The translations under genes and the position numbers were made by a program. From contig OZ059900.1 in NCBI GenBank assembly GCA_964057225.1, positions 20,475,638 through 20,539,637 of the forward strand: a DNA stretch of 64,000 nucleotides, in the 5' to 3' direction. The stretch comes from Auanema rhodensis. Taxonomy: Eukaryota > Nematoda > Chromadorea > Rhabditida > Rhabditidae. How positions within the stretch are numbered: the stretch's first letter is position 1; each line of letters starts with the position of its first letter. The notes under the pieces were generated by a model. It was not told where the DNA came from and did no database searches. It saw only the letters and a list, made by a program, of their open reading frames with translations. Shown piece after piece: positions 39,466 to 55,400 of the stretch.

Positions 39466-42400
39466 CATATGAGTCGTCAAATGCAACGAATTTCAGCGTG
39501 TTACATACTAAAATGAAGCATTTTACATACTGAACACTAGAAATATACAAAAACACAGTATTTCCCATGAGAAATATTTTATTATGCTGGAAAACCAGTT
39601 TTTGGAAATTTCGCTGTAAACAAGGTTTTGACTTACGATTTCATGTGTTCAAACTCATGCAATGTCAATGAAACCTAGCTCAAAATTGTTTGTACAACGT
39701 CTAGTTCCACTTTCACGACAAAAAAACAGGGGTTAGAAAATTAAGGAAATTAGCATATTCTGAGGGCACGCCCCTTATGGCTAATATTGATTAAATCGAT
39801 TTTTGTTTATATGAGTCGTCAAATGCAACGAATTTCAGCGTGTTACATACTAAAATGAAGCATTTTACATGCTGAACACTAGAAAAATACAAAAACACAG
39901 TATTTCCCACGAGAAATATTTTATTATGCTGGAAAACCAGTTTTTGGAAATTTCGCTGTAAACAAGGTTTTGACTTACGATATCATGTGTTCAAACTCAT
40001 GCAATGTCAATGGAACCTAGCTCAAAATTGTTCGTACAACGTCTAGTTCCACTTTCACGACAAAAAAACAGGGGTTAGAAAATTAAGGAAATTAGCATAT
40101 TCTGAGGGCACGCCCCTTATGGCTAATATTGATTAAATCGATTTTGTTCATATGAGTCGTCAAATGCAACGAATTTCAGCGTGTTACATACTAAAATGAA
40201 GCATTTTACATGCTGAACACCAGAAAAATACAAAAACACAGTATTTCCCATGAGAAATATTTTATTATGCTGGAAAACCAGTTTTTGGAAATTTCGCTGT
40301 AAACAAGGTTTTGACTTACGATATCATGTGTTCAAACTCATGCAATGTCAATGGAACCTAGCTCAAAATTGTTCGTACAACGTCTAGTTCCACTTTCACG
40401 ACAAAAAAACAGGGGTTAGAAAATTAAGGAAATTAGCATATTCTGAGGGCACGCCCCTTATGGCTAATATTGATTAAATCGATTTTTGTTTATATGAGTC
40501 GTCAAATGCAACGAATTTCAGCGTGTTACATACTAAAATGAAGCATTTTACATGCTGAACACTAGAAAAATACAAAAACACAGTATTTCCCACGAGAAAT
40601 ATTTTATTATGCTGGAAAACCAGTTTTTGGAAATTTCGCTGTAAACAAGGTTTTGACTTACGATATCATGTGTTCAAACTCATGCAATGTCAATGGAACC
40701 TAGCTCAAAATTGTTCGTACAACGTCTAGTTCCACTTTCACGACAAAAAAACAGGGGTTAGAAAATTAAGGAAATTAGCATATTCTGAGGGCACGCCCCT
40801 TATGGCTAATATTGATTAAATCGATTTTTGTTCATATGAGTCGTCAAATGCAACGAATTTCAGCGTGTTACATACTAAAATGAAGCATTTTACATACTGA
40901 ACACTAGAAAAATACAAAAACACAGTATTTCCCATGAGAAATATTTTATTATGCTGGAAAACCAGTTTTTGGAAATTTCGCTGTAAACAAGGTTTTGACT
41001 TACGATTTCATGTGTTCAAACTCATGCAATGTCAATGAAACCTAGCTCAAAATTGTTCGTACAACGTCTAGTTCCACTTTCACGACAAAAAAACAGGGGT
41101 TAGAAAATTAAGGAAATTAGCATATTCTGAGGGCACGCCCCTTATGGCTAATATTGATTAAATCGATTTTTGTTTATATGAGTCGTCAAATGCAACGAAT
41201 TTCAGCGTGTTACATACTAAAATGAAGCATTTTACATGCTGAACACTAGAAAAATACAAAAACACAGTATTTCCCACGAGAAATATTTTATTATGCTGGA
41301 AAACCAGTTTTTGGAAATTTCGCTGTAAACAAGGTTTTGACTTACGATATCATGTGTTCAAACTCATGCAATGTCAATGGAACCTAGCTCAAAATTGTTC
41401 GTACAACGTCTAGTTCCACTTTCACGACAAAAAAACAGGGGTTAGAAAATTAAGGAAATTAGCATATTCTGAGGGCACGCCCCTTATGGCTAATATTGAT
41501 TAAATCGATTTTGTTCATATGAGTCGTCAAATGCAACGAATTTCAGCGTGTTACATACTAAAATGAAGCATTTTACATGCTGAACACCAGAAAAATACAA
41601 AAACACAGTATTTCCCATGAGAAATATTTTATTATGCTGGAAAACCAGTTTTTGGAAATTTCGCTGTAAACAAGGTTTTGACTTACGATATCATGTGTTC
41701 AAACTCATGCAATGTCAATGGAACCTAGCTCAAAATTGTTCGTACAACGTCTAGTTCCACTTTCACGACAAAAAAACAGGGGTTAGAAAATTAAGGAAAT
41801 TAGCATATTCTGAGGGCACGCCCCTTATGGCTAATATTGATTAAATCGATTTTTGTTTATATGAGTCGTCAAATGCAACGAATTTCAGCGTGTTACATAC
41901 TAAAATGAAGCATTTTACATGCTGAACACTAGAAAAATACAAAAACACAGTATTTCCCACGAGAAATATTTTATTATGCTGGAAAACCAGTTTTTGGAAA
42001 TTTCGCTGTAAACAAGGTTTTGACTTACGATTTCATGTGTTCAAACTCATGCAATGTCAATGAAACCTAGCTCAAATTTGTTCGTACAACGTCTAGTTCC
42101 ACTTTCACGACAAAAAAACAGGGGTTAGAAAATTAAGGAAATTAGCATATTCTGAGGGCACGCCCCTTATGGCTAATATTGATTAAATCGATTTTTGTTC
42201 ATATGAGTCGTCAAATGCAACGAATTTCAGCGTGTTACATACTAAAATGAAGCATTTTACATGCTGAACACTAGAAAAATACAAAAACACAGTATTTCCC
42301 ACGAGAAATATTTTATTATGCTGGAAAACCAGTTTTTGGAAATTTCGCTGTAAACAAGGTTTTGACTTACGATTTCATGTGTTCAAACTCATGCAATGTC

Positions 42401-45400
42401 AATGAAACCTAGCTCAAATTTGTTCGTACAACGTCTAGTTCCACTTTCACGACAAAAAAACAGGGGTTAGAAAATTAAGGAAATTAGCATATTCTGAGGG
42501 CACGCCCCTTATGGCTAATATTGATTAAATCGATTTTTGTTCATATGAGTCGTCAAATGCAACGAATTTCAGCGTGTTACATACTAAAATGAAGCATTTT
42601 ACATGCTGAACACTAGAAAAATACAAAAACACAGTATTTCCCACGAGAAATATTTTATTATGCTGGAAAACCAGTTTTTGGAAATTTCGCTGTAAACAAG
42701 GTTTTGACTTACGATATCATGTGTTCAAACTCATGCAATGTCAATGGAACCTAGCTCAAAATTGTTCGTACAACGTCTAGTTCCACTTTCACGACAAAAA
42801 AACAGGGGTTAGAAAATTAAGGAAATTAGCATATTCTGAGGGCACGCCCCTTATGGCTAATATTGATTAAATCGATTTTTGTTTATATGAGTCGTCAAAT
42901 GCAACGAATTTCAGCGTGTTACATACTAAAATGAAGCATTTTACATGCTGAACACTAGAAAAATACAAAAACACAGTATTTCCCACGAGAAATATTTTAT
43001 TATGCTGGAAAACCAGTTTTTGGAAATTTCGCTGTAAACAAGGTTTTGACTTACGATATCATGTGTTCAAACTCATGCAATGTCAATGGAACCTAGCTCA
43101 AAATTGTTCGTACAACGTCTAGTTCCACTTTCACGACAAAAAAACAGGGGTTAGAAAATTAAGGAAATTAGCATATTCTGAGGGCACGCCCCTTATGGCT
43201 AATATTGATTAAATCGATTTTTGTTCATATGAGTCGTCAAATGCAACGAATTTCAGCGTGTTACATACTAAAATGAAGCATTTTACATACTGAACACTAG
43301 AAAAATACAAAAACACAGTATTTCCCATGAGAAATATTTTATTATGCTGGAAAACCAGTTTTTGGAAATTTCGCTGTAAACAAGGTTTTGACTTACGATT
43401 TCATGTGTTCAAACTCATGCAATGTCAATGAAACCTAGCTCAAAATTGTTCGTACAACGTCTAGTTCCACTTTCACGACAAAAAAACAGGGGTTAGAAAA
43501 TTAAGGAAATTAGCATATTCTGAGGGCACGCCCCTTATGGCTAATATTGATTAAATCGATTTTTGTTCATATGAGTCGTCAAATGCAACGAATTTCAGCG
43601 TGTTACATACTAAAATGAAGCATTTTACATGCTGAACACCAGAAAAATACAAAAACACAGTATTTCCCATGAGAAATATTTTATTATGCTGGAAAACCAG
43701 TTTTTGGAAATTTCGCTGTAAACAAGGTTTTGACTTACGATTTCATGTGTTCAAACTCATGCAATGTCAATGAAACCTAGCTCAAATTTGTTCGTACAAC
43801 GTCTAGTTCCACTTTCACGACAAAAAAACAGGGGTTAGAAAATTAAGGAAATTAGCATATTCTGAGGGCACGCCCCTTATGGCTAATATTGATTAAATCG
43901 ATTTTTGTTCATATGAGTCGTCAAATGCAACGAATTTCAGCGTGTTACATACTAAAATGAAGCATTTTACATACTGAACACTAGAAAAATACAAAAACAC
44001 AGTATTTCCCATGAGAAATATTTTATTATGCTGGAAAACCAGTTTTTGGAAATTTCGCTGTAAACAAGGTTTTGACTTACGATTTCATGTGTTCAAACTC
44101 ATGCAATGTCAATGAAACCTAGCTCAAAATTGTTTGTACAACGTCTAGTTCCACTTTCACGACAAAAAAACAGGGGTTAGAAAATTAAGGAAATTAGCAT
44201 ATTCTGAGGGCACGCCCCTTATGGCTAATATTGATTAAATCGATTTTTGTTTATATGAGTCGTCAAATGCAACGAATTTCAGCGTGTTACATACTAAAAT
44301 GAAGCATTTTACATGCTGAACACTAGAAAAATACAAAAACACAGTATTTCCCACGAGAAATATTTTATTATGCTGGAAAACCAGTTTTTGGAAATTTCGC
44401 TGTAAACAAGGTTTTGACTTACGATATCATGTGTTCAAACTCATGCAATGTCAATGGAACCTAGCTCAAAATTGTTCGTACAACGTCTAGTTCCACTTTC
44501 ACGACAAAAAAACAGGGGTTAGAAAATTAAGGAAATTAGCATATTCTGAGGGCATGCCCCTTATGGCTAATATTGATTAAATCGATTTTGTTCATATGAG
44601 TCGTCAAATGCAACGAATTTCAGCGTGTTACATACTAAAATGAAGCATTTTACATGCTGAACACCAGAAAAATACAAAAACACAGTATTTCCCATGAGAA
44701 ATATTTTATTATGCTGGAAAACCAGTTTTTGGAAATTTCGCTGTAAACAAGGTTTTGACTTACGATATCATGTGTTCAAACTCATGCAATGTCAATGGAA
44801 CCTAGCTCAAAATTGTTCGTACAACGTCTAGTTCCACTTTCACGACAAAAAAACAGGGGTTAGAAAATTAAGGAAATTAGCATATTCTGAGGGCACGCCC
44901 CTTATGGCTAATATTGATTAAATCGATTTTTGTTTATATGAGTCGTCAAATGCAACGAATTTCAGCGTGTTACATACTAAAATGAAGCATTTTACATGCT
45001 GAACACTAGAAAAATACAAAAACACAGTATTTCCCACGAGAAATATTTTATTATGCTGGAAAACCAGTTTTTGGAAATTTCGCTGTAAACAAGGTTTTGA
45101 CTTACGATTTCATGTGTTCAAACTCATGCAATGTCAATGAAACCTAGCTCAAATTTGTTCGTACAACGTCTAGTTCCACTTTCACGACAAAAAAACAGGG
45201 GTTAGAAAATTAAGGAAATTAGCATATTCTGAGGGCACGCCCCTTATGGCTAATATTGATTAAATCGATTTTTGTTCATATGAGTCGTCAAATGCAACGA
45301 ATTTCAGCGTGTTACATACTAAAATGAAGCATTTTACATGCTGAACACTAGAAAAATACAAAAACACAGTATTTCCCACGAGAAATATTTTATTATGCTG

Positions 45401-48400
45401 GAAAACCAGTTTTTGGAAATTTCGCTGTAAACAAGGTTTTGACTTACGATTTCATGTGTTCAAACTCATGCAATGTCAATGAAACCTAGCTCAAATTTGT
45501 TCGTACAACGTCTAGTTCCACTTTCACGACAAAAAAACAGGGGTTAGAAAATTAAGGAAATTAGCATATTCTGAGGGCACGCCCCTTATGGCTAATATTG
45601 ATTAAATCGATTTTTGTTCATATGAGTCGTCAAATGCAACGAATTTCAGCGTGTTACATACTAAAATGAAGCATTTTACATGCTGAACACTAGAAAAATA
45701 CAAAAACACAGTATTTCCCACGAGAAATATTTTATTATGCTGGAAAACCAGTTTTTGGAAATTTCGCTGTAAACAAGGTTTTGACTTACGATATCATGTG
45801 TTCAAACTCATGCAATGTCAATGGAACCTAGCTCAAAATTGTTCGTACAACGTCTAGTTCCACTTTCACGACAAAAAAACAGGGGTTAGAAAATTAAGGA
45901 AATTAGCATATTCTGAGGGCACGCCCCTTATGGCTAATATTGATTAAATCGATTTTTGTTCATATGAGTCGTCAAATGCAACGAATTTCAGCGTGTTACA
46001 TACTAAAATGAAGCATTTTACATGCTGAACACCAGAAAAATACAAAAACACAGTATTTCTCATGAGAAATATTTTATTATGCTGGAAAACCAGTTTTTGG
46101 AAATTTCGCTGTAAACAAGGTTTTGACTTACGATTTCATGTGTTCAAACTCATGCAATGTCAATGAAACCTAGCTCAAAATTGTTCGTACAACGTCTAGT
46201 TCCACTTTCACGACAAAAAAACAAGGGTTAGAAATTTAAGGAAATTAGCATATTCTGAGGGCACGCCCCTTATGGCTAATATTGATTAAATCGATTTTGT
46301 TCATATGAGTCGTCAAATGCAACGAATTTCAGCGTGTTACATACTAAAATGAAACATTTTACATGCTGAACACCAGAAAAATACAAAAACACAGTATTTC
46401 CCATGAGAAATATTTTATTATGCTGGAAAACCAGTTTTTGGAAATTTCGCTGTAAACAAGGTTTTGACTTACGATTTCATGTGTTCAAACTCATGCAATG
46501 TCAATGGAACCTAGCTCAAATTTGTTCGTACAACGTCTAGTTCCACTTTCACGACAAAAAAACAGGGGTTAGAAAATTAAGGAAATTAGCATATTCTGAG
46601 GGCACGCCCCTTATGGCTAATATTGATTAAATCGATTTTTGTTCATATGAGTCGTCAAATGCAACGAATTTCAGCGTGTTACATACTAAAATGAAGCATT
46701 TTACATACTGAACACTAGAAATATACAAAAACACAGTATTTCCCACGAGAAATATTTTATTATGCTGGAAAACCAGTTTTTGGAAATTTCGCTGTAAACA
46801 AGGTTTTGACTTACGATTTCATGTGTTCAAACTCATGCAATGTCAATGAAACCTAGCTCAAAATTGTTTGTACAACGTCTAGTTCCACTTTCACGACAAA
46901 AAAACAGGGGTTAGAAAATTAAGGAAATTAGCATATTCTGAGGGCACGCCCCTTATGGCTAATATTGATTAAATCGATTTTTGTTTATATGAGTCGTCAA
47001 ATGCAACGAATTTCAGCGTGTTACATACTAAAATGAAGCATTTTACATGCTGAACACTAGAAAAATACAAAAACACAGTATTTCCCACGAGAAATATTTT
47101 ATTATGCTGGAAAACCAGTTTTTGGAAATTTCGCTGTAAACAAGGTTTTGACTTACGATATCATGTGTTCAAACTCATGCAATGTCAATGGAACCTAGCT
47201 CAAAATTGTTCGTACAACGTCTAGTTCCACTTTCACGACAAAAAAACAGGGGTTAGAAAATTAAGGAAATTAGCATATTCTGAGGGCACGCCCCTTATGG
47301 CTAATATTGATTAAATCGATTTTGTTCATATGAGTCGTCAAATGCAACGAATTTCAGCGTGTTACATACTAAAATGAAGCATTTTACATGCTGAACACCA
47401 GAAAAATACAAAAACACAGTATTTCCCATGAGAAATATTTTATTATGCTGGAAAACCAGTTTTTGGAAATTTCGCTGTAAACAAGGTTTTGACTTACGAT
47501 ATCATGTGTTCAAACTCATGCAATGTCAATGGAACCTAGCTCAAAATTGTTCGTACAACGTCTAGTTCCACTTTCACGACAAAAAAACAGGGGTTAGAAA
47601 ATTAAGGAAATTAGCATATTCTGAGGGCACGCCCCTTATGGCTAATATTGATTAAATCGATTTTTGTTTATATGAGTCGTCAAATGCAACGAATTTCAGC
47701 GTGTTACATACTAAAATGAAGCATTTTACATGCTGAACACTAGAAAAATACAAAAACACAGTATTTCCCACGAGAAATATTTTATTATGCTGGAAAACCA
47801 GTTTTTGGAAATTTCGCTGTAAACAAGGTTTTGACTTACGATATCATGTGTTCAAACTCATGCAATGTCAATGGAACCTAGCTCAAAATTGTTCGTACAA
47901 CGTCTAGTTCCACTTTCACGACAAAAAAACAGGGGTTAGAAAATTAAGGAAATTAGCATATTCTGAGGGCACGCCCCTTATGGCTAATATTGATTAAATC
48001 GATTTTTGTTCATATGAGTCGTCAAATGCAACGAATTTCAGCGTGTTACATACTAAAATGAAGCATTTTACATACTGAACACTAGAAAAATACAAAAACA
48101 CAGTATTTCCCATGAGAAATATTTTATTATGCTGGAAAACCAGTTTTTGGAAATTTCGCTGTAAACAAGGTTTTGACTTACGATTTCATGTGTTCAAACT
48201 CATGCAATGTCAATGAAACCTAGCTCAAAATTGTTCGTACAACGTCTAGTTCCACTTTCACGACAAAAAAACAGGGGTTAGAAAATTAAGGAAATTAGCA
48301 TATTCTGAGGGCACGCCCCTTATGGCTAATATTGATTAAATCGATTTTTGTTCATATGAGTCGTCAAATGCAACGAATTTCAGCGTGTTACATACTAAAA

Positions 48401-49400
48401 TGAAGCATTTTACATGCTGAACACCAGAAAAATACAAAAACACAGTATTTCCCATGAGAAATATTTTATTATGCTGGAAAACCAGTTTTTGGAAATTTCG
48501 CTGTAAACAAGGTTTTGACTTACGATTTCATGTGTTCAAACTCATGCAATGTCAATGAAACCTAGCTCAAATTTGTTCGTACAACGTCTAGTTCCACTTT
48601 CACGACAAAAAAACAGGGGTTAGAAAATTAAGGAAATTAGCATATTCTGAGGGCACGCCCCTTATGGCTAATATTGATTAAATCGATTTTTGTTCATATG
48701 AGTCGTCAAATGCAACGAATTTCAGCGTGTTACATACTAAAATGAAGCATTTTACATACTGAACACTAGAAAAATACAAAAACACAGTATTTCCCATGAG
48801 AAATATTTTATTATGCTGGAAAACCAGTTTTTGGAAATTTCGCTGTAAACAAGGTTTTGACTTACGATTTCATGTGTTCAAACTCATGCAATGTCAATGA
48901 AACCTAGCTCAAAATTGTTTGTACAACGTCTAGTTCCACTTTCACGACAAAAAAACAGGGGTTAGAAAATTAAGGAAATTAGCATATTCTGAGGGCACGC
49001 CCCTTATGGCTAATATTGATTAAATCGATTTTTGTTTATATGAGTCGTCAAATGCAACGAATTTCAGCGTGTTACATACTAAAATGAAGCATTTTACATG
49101 CTGAACACTAGAAAAATACAAAAACACAGTATTTCCCACGAGAAATATTTTATTATGCTGGAAAACCAGTTTTTGGAAATTTCGCTGTAAACAAGGTTTT
49201 GACTTACGATATCATGTGTTCAAACTCATGCAATGTCAATGGAACCTAGCTCAAAATTGTTCGTACAACGTCTAGTTCCACTTTCACGACAAAAAAACAG
49301 GGGTTAGAAAATTAAGGAAATTAGCATATTCTGAGGGCACGCCCCTTATGGCTAATATTGATTAAATCGATTTTGTTCATATGAGTCGTCAAATGCAACG
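38620..49400 (-). repeat. Long-range HOR mosaic with 9-, 14- and 21-monomer offsets
   Basis: The same ordered variant sets recur at three long offsets. At 7178 bp (21 monomers, four of 341 bp) bases about 38.7-41.1 kb match 45.9-48.3 kb; anchors are AAATTTAAGG at 39054/46232 and ATATAC at 39543/46721. At 4785 bp (14 monomers, three of 341 bp) about 42.6-45.05 kb match 47.4-49.85 kb; anchors are TACTG at 43286/48071 and TGTTTGTAC at 44131/48916. At 3077 bp (9 monomers) about 41.1-42.85 kb match 44.2-45.93 kb. Each offset is short by exactly the number of 341-bp monomers between the anchors. Block edges are approximate. Confidence 0.8.
39300..42030 (-). repeat. 4-monomer duplication (offset 1367 bp)
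   Basis: TACTGAAC (39528 and 40895), GTTTATATG after a T5 run (39800 and 41167), the CGATTTTG deletion (about 40139 and 41506), ACACCAG, GATATCATG (about 40322 and 41689) and CCCACGAG repeat at 1367 bp. The match ends at GATATC near 40661 versus GATTTC near 42028. A private AAATATAC occurs at 39541. Confidence 0.82.
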
Positions 49401-52400
49401 AATTTCAGCGTGTTACATACTAAAATGAAGCATTTTACATGCTGAACACCAGAAAAATACAAAAACACAGTATTTCCCATGAGAAATATTTTATTATGCT
49501 GGAAAACCAGTTTTTGGAAATTTCGCTGTAAACAAGGTTTTGACTTACGATATCATGTGTTCAAACTCATGCAATGTCAATGGAACCTAGCTCAAAATTG
49601 TTCGTACAACGTCTAGTTCCACTTTCACGACAAAAAAACAGGGGTTAGAAAATTAAGGAAATTAGCATATTCTGAGGGCACGCCCCTTATGGCTAATATT
49701 GATTAAATCGATTTTTGTTTATATGAGTCGTCAAATGCAACGAATTTCAGCGTGTTACATACTAAAATGAAGCATTTTACATGCTGAACACTAGAAAAAT
49801 ACAAAAACACAGTATTTCCCACGAGAAATATTTTATTATGCTGGAAAACCAGTTTTTGGAAATTTCGCTGTAAACAAGGTTTTGACTTACGATATCATGT
49901 GTTCAAACTCATGCAATGTCAATGGAACCTAGCTCAAAATTGTTCGTACAACGTCTAGTTCCACTTTCACGACAAAAAAACAGGGGTTAGAAAATTAAGG
50001 AAATTAGCATATTCTGAGGGCACGCCCCTTATGGCTAATATTGATTAAATCGATTTTTGTTCATATGAGTCGTCAAATGCAACGAATTTCAGCGTGTTAC
50101 ATACTAAAATGAAGCATTTTACATACTGAACACTAGAAAAATACAAAAACACAGTATTTCTCATGAGAAATATTTTATTATGCTGGAAAACCAGTTTTTG
50201 GAAATTTCGCTGTAAACAAGGTTTTGACTTACGATTTCATGTGTTCAAACTCATGCAATGTCAATGAAACCTAGCTCAAAATTGTTCGTACAACGTCTAG
50301 TTCCACTTTCACGACAAAAAAACAGGGGTTAGAAAATTAAGGAAATTAGCATATTCTGAGGGCACGCCCCTTATGGCTAATATTGATTAAATCGATTTTT
50401 GTTCATATGAGTCGTCAAATGCAACGAATTTCAGCGTGTTACATACTAAAATGAAGCATTTTACATACTGAACACTAGAAAAATACAAAAACACAGTATT
50501 TCCCATGAGAAATATTTTATTATGCTGGAAAACCAGTTTTTGGAAATTTCGCTGTAAACAAGGTTTTGACTTACGATTTCATGTGTTCAAACTCATGCAA
50601 TGTCAGTGAAACCTAGCTCAAAATTGTTTGTACAACGTCTAGTTCCACTTTCACGACAAAAAAACAGGGGTTAGAAAATTAAGGAAATTAGCATATTCTG
50701 AGTGCACGCCCCTTATGGCTAATATTGATTAAATCGATTTTTGTTCATATGAGTCGTCAAATGCAACGAATTTCAGCGTGTTACATACTAAAATGAAGCA
50801 TTTTACATGCTGAACACTAGAAAAATACAAAAACACAGTATTTCCCATGAGAAATATTTTATTATGCTGGAAAACCAGTTTTTGGAAATTTCGCTGTAAA
50901 CAAGGTTTTGACTTACGATTTCATGTGTTCAAACTCATGCAATGTCAATGAAACCTAGCTCAAATTTGTTCGTACAACGTTTAGTTCCACTTTCACGACA
51001 AAAAAACTGGGGTTAGAAAATTAAGGAAATTAGCATATTCTGAGGGCACGCCCCTTATGGCTAATATTGATTAAATCGATTTTTGTTCATATGAGTCGTC
51101 AAATGCAACGAATTTCAGCGTGTTACATACTAAAATGAAGCATTTTACATGCTGAACACTAGAAAAATAAAAAAACACAGTATTTCCCATGAGAAATATT
51201 TTATTATGCTGGAAAACCAGTTTTTGGAAATTTTGCTGTAAACAAGGTTTTGACTTACGATTTCATGTGTTCAAACTCATGCAATGTCAATGAAACCTAG
51301 CTAAAAATTGTTCCTACAACGTCTAGTTCCACTTTCACGACAAAAAAACAGGGGTTAGAAAATTAAGGAAATTAGCATATTCTGAGGGCACGCCCCTTAT
51401 GGCTAATATTGATTAAATCGATTTTTGTTCATATGAGTCGTCAAATGCAACGAATTTCAGCGTGTTACATACTAAAATAAAGCATTTTACATGCTGAACA
51501 CTAGAAAAATACAAAAACACAGTATTTCCCACGAGAAATATTTTATTATGCTGGAAAACCAGTTTTTGGAAATTTCGCTGTAAACAAGGTTTTGACTTAC
51601 GATATCATGTGTTCAAACTCATGCAATGTCAATGAAACCTAGCTCAAAATTGTTCGTACAACGTCTAGTTCCACTTTCACGACAAAAAAACAGGGGTTAG
51701 AAAATTAAGGAAATTAGCATATTCTGAGGGCACGCCCCTTATGGCTAATATTGATTAAATCGATTTTTGTTCATATGAGTCGTCAAATGCAACGAATTTC
51801 AGCGTGTTACATACTAAAATGAAGCATTTTACATGCTGAACACCAGAAAAATACAAAAACACAGTATTTCCCATGAGAAATATTTTATTATGCTGGAAAA
51901 CCAGTTTTTGGAAATTTCGCTGTAAACAAGGTTTTGACTTACGATTTCATGTGTTCAAACTCATGCAATGTCAATGAAACCTAGCTCAAAATTGTTCGTA
52001 CAACGTCTAGTTCCACTTTCACGACAAAAAAACAGGGGTTAGAAAATTAAGGAAATTAGCATATTCTGAGGGCACGCCCCTTATGGCTAATATTAATTAA
52101 ATCGATTTTTGTTCATATGAGTCGTCAAATGCAACGAATTTCAGCGTGTTACATACTAAAATGAAGCATTTTACATGCTGAACACCAGAAAAATACAAAA
52201 ACACAGTATTTCCCATGAGAAATATTTTATTATGCTGGAAAACCAGTTTTTGGAAATTTCGCTGTAAACAAGGTTTTGACTTACGATATCATGTGTTCAA
52301 ACTCATGCAATGTCAATGGAACCTAGCTCAAAATTGTTCGTACAACGTCTAGTTCCACTTTCACGACAAAAAAACTGGGGTTAGAAAATTAAGGAAATTA

Positions 52401-55400
52401 GCATATTCTGAGGGCACGCCCCTTATGGCTAATATTGATTAAATCGATTTTTGTTCATATGAGTCGTCAAATGCAACGAATTTCAGCGTGTTACATACTA
52501 AAATGAAGCATTTTACATGCTGAACACCAGAAAAATACAAAAACACAGTATTTCCCATGAGAAATATTTTATTATGCTGGAAAACCAGTTTTTGGAAATT
52601 TCGCTGTAAACAAGGTTTTGACTTACGATATCATGTGTTCAAACTCATGCAATGTCAATGGAACCTAGCTCAAAATTGTTCGTACAACGTCTAGTTCCAC
52701 TTTCACGACAAAAAAACAGGGGTTAGAAAATTAAGGAAATTAGCATATTCTGAGGGCACGCCCCTTATGGCTAATATTGATTAAATCGATTTTTGTTTAT
52801 ATGAGTCGTCAAATGCAACGAATTTCAGCGTGTTACATACTAAAATGAAGCATTTTACATGCTGAACACTAGAAAAATACAAAAACACAGTATTTCCCAC
52901 GAGAAATATTTTATTATGCTGGAAAACCAGTTTTTGGAAATTTCGCTGTAAACAAGGTTTTGACTTACGATATCATGTGTTCAAACTCATGCAATGTCAA
53001 TGGAACCTAGCTCAAAATTGTTCGTACAACGTCTAGTTCCACTTTCACGACAAAAAAACAGGGGTTAGAAAATTAAGGAAATTAGCATATTCTGAGGGCA
53101 CGCCCCTTATGGCTAATATTGATTAAATCGATTTTTGTTCATATGAGTCGTCAAATGCAACGAATTTCAGCGTGTTACATACTAAAATGAAGCATTTTAC
53201 ATACTGAACACTAGAAAAATACAAAAACACAGTATTTCTCATGAGAAATATTTTATTATGCTGGAAAACCAGTTTTTGGAAATTTCGCTGTAAACAAGGT
53301 TTTGACTTACGATTTCATGTGTTCAAACTCATGCAATGTCAATGAAACCTAGCTCAAAATTGTTCGTACAACGTCTAGTTCCACTTTCACGACAAAAAAA
53401 CAGGGGTTAGAAAATTAAGGAAATTAGCATATTCTGAGGGCACGCCCCTTATGGCTAATATTGATTAAATCGATTTTTGTTCATATGAGTCGTCAAATGC
53501 AACGAATTTCAGCGTGTTACATACTAAAATGAAGCATTTTACATGCTGAACACCAGAAAAATACAAAAACACAGTATTTCCCATGAGAAATATTTTATTA
53601 TGCTGGAAAACCAGTTTTTGGAAATTTCGCTGTAAACAAGGTTTTGACTTACGATTTCATGTGTTCAAACTCATGCAATGTCAATGAAACCTAGCTCAAA
53701 TTTGTTCGTACAACGTCTAGTTCCACTTTCACGACAAAAAAACAGGGGTTAGAAAATTAAGGAAATTAGCATATTCTGAGGGCACGCCCCTTATGGCTAA
53801 TATTGATTAAATCGATTTTTGTTCATATGAGTCGTCAAATGCAACGAATTTCAGCGTGTTACATACTAAAATGAAGCATTTTACATACTGAACACTAGAA
53901 AAATACAAAAACACAGTATTTCCCATGAGAAATATTTTATTATGCTGGAAAACCAGTTTTTGGAAATTTCGCTGTAAACAAGGTTTTGACTTACGATTTC
54001 ATGTGTTCAAACTCATGCAATGTCAGTGAAACCTAGCTCAAAATTGTTTGTACAACGTCTAGTTCCACTTTCACGACAAAAAAACAGGGGTTAGAAAATT
54101 AAGGAAATTAGCATATTCTGAGTGCACGCCCCTTATGGCTAATATTGATTAAATCGATTTTTGTTCATATGAGTCGTCAAATGCAACGAATTTCAGCGTG
54201 TTACATACTAAAATGAAGCATTTTACATGCTGAACACTAGAAAAATACAAAAACACAGTATTTCCCATGAGAAATATTTTATTATGCTGGAAAACCAGTT
54301 TTTGGAAATTTCGCTGTAAACAAGGTTTTGACTTACGATTTCATGTGTTCAAACTCATGCAATGTCAATGAAACCTAGCTCAAATTTGTTCGTACAACGT
54401 CTAGTTCCACTTTCACGACAAAAAAACTGGGGTTAGAAAATTAAGGAAATTAGCATATTCTGAGGGCACGCCCCTTATGGCTAATATTGATTAAATCGAT
54501 TTTTGTTCATATGAGTCGTCAAATGCAACGAATTTCAGCGTGTTACATACTAAAATGAAGCATTTTACATGCTGAACACTAGAAAAATACAAAAACACAG
54601 TATTTCCCATGAGAAATATTTTATTATGCTGGAAAACCAGTTTTTGGAAATTTTGCTGTAAACAAGGTTTTGACTTACGATTTCATGTGTTCAAACTCAT
54701 GCAATGTCAATGAAACCTAGCTAAAAATTGTTCCTACAACGTCTAGTTCCACTTTCACGACAAAAAAACAGGGGTTAGAAAATTAAGGAAATTAGCATAT
54801 TCTGAGGGCACGCCCCTTATGGCTAATATTGATTAAATCGATTTTTGTTCATATGAGTCGTCAAATGCAACGAATTTCAGCGTGTTACATACTAAAATAA
54901 AGCATTTTACATGCTGAACACTAGAAAAATACAAAAACACAGTATTTCCCACGAGAAATATTTTATTATGCTGGAAAACCAGTTTTTGGAAATTTCGCTG
55001 TAAACAAGGTTTTGACTTACGATATCATGTGTTCAAACTCATGCAATGTCAATGAAACCTAGCTCAAAATTGTTCGTACAACGTCTAGTTCCACTTTCAC
55101 GACAAAAAAACAGGGGTTAGAAAATTAAGGAAATTAGCATATTCTGAGGGCACGCCCCTTATGGCTAATATTGATTAAATCGATTTTTGTTCATATGAGT
55201 CGTCAAATGCAACGAATTTCAGCGTGTTACATACTAAAATGAAGCATTTTACATGCTGAACACCAGAAAAATACAAAAACACAGTATTTCCCATGAGAAA
55301 TATTTTATTATGCTGGAAAACCAGTTTTTGGAAATTTCGCTGTAAACAAGGTTTTGACTTACGATTTCATGTGTTCAAACTCATGCAATGTCAATGAAAC

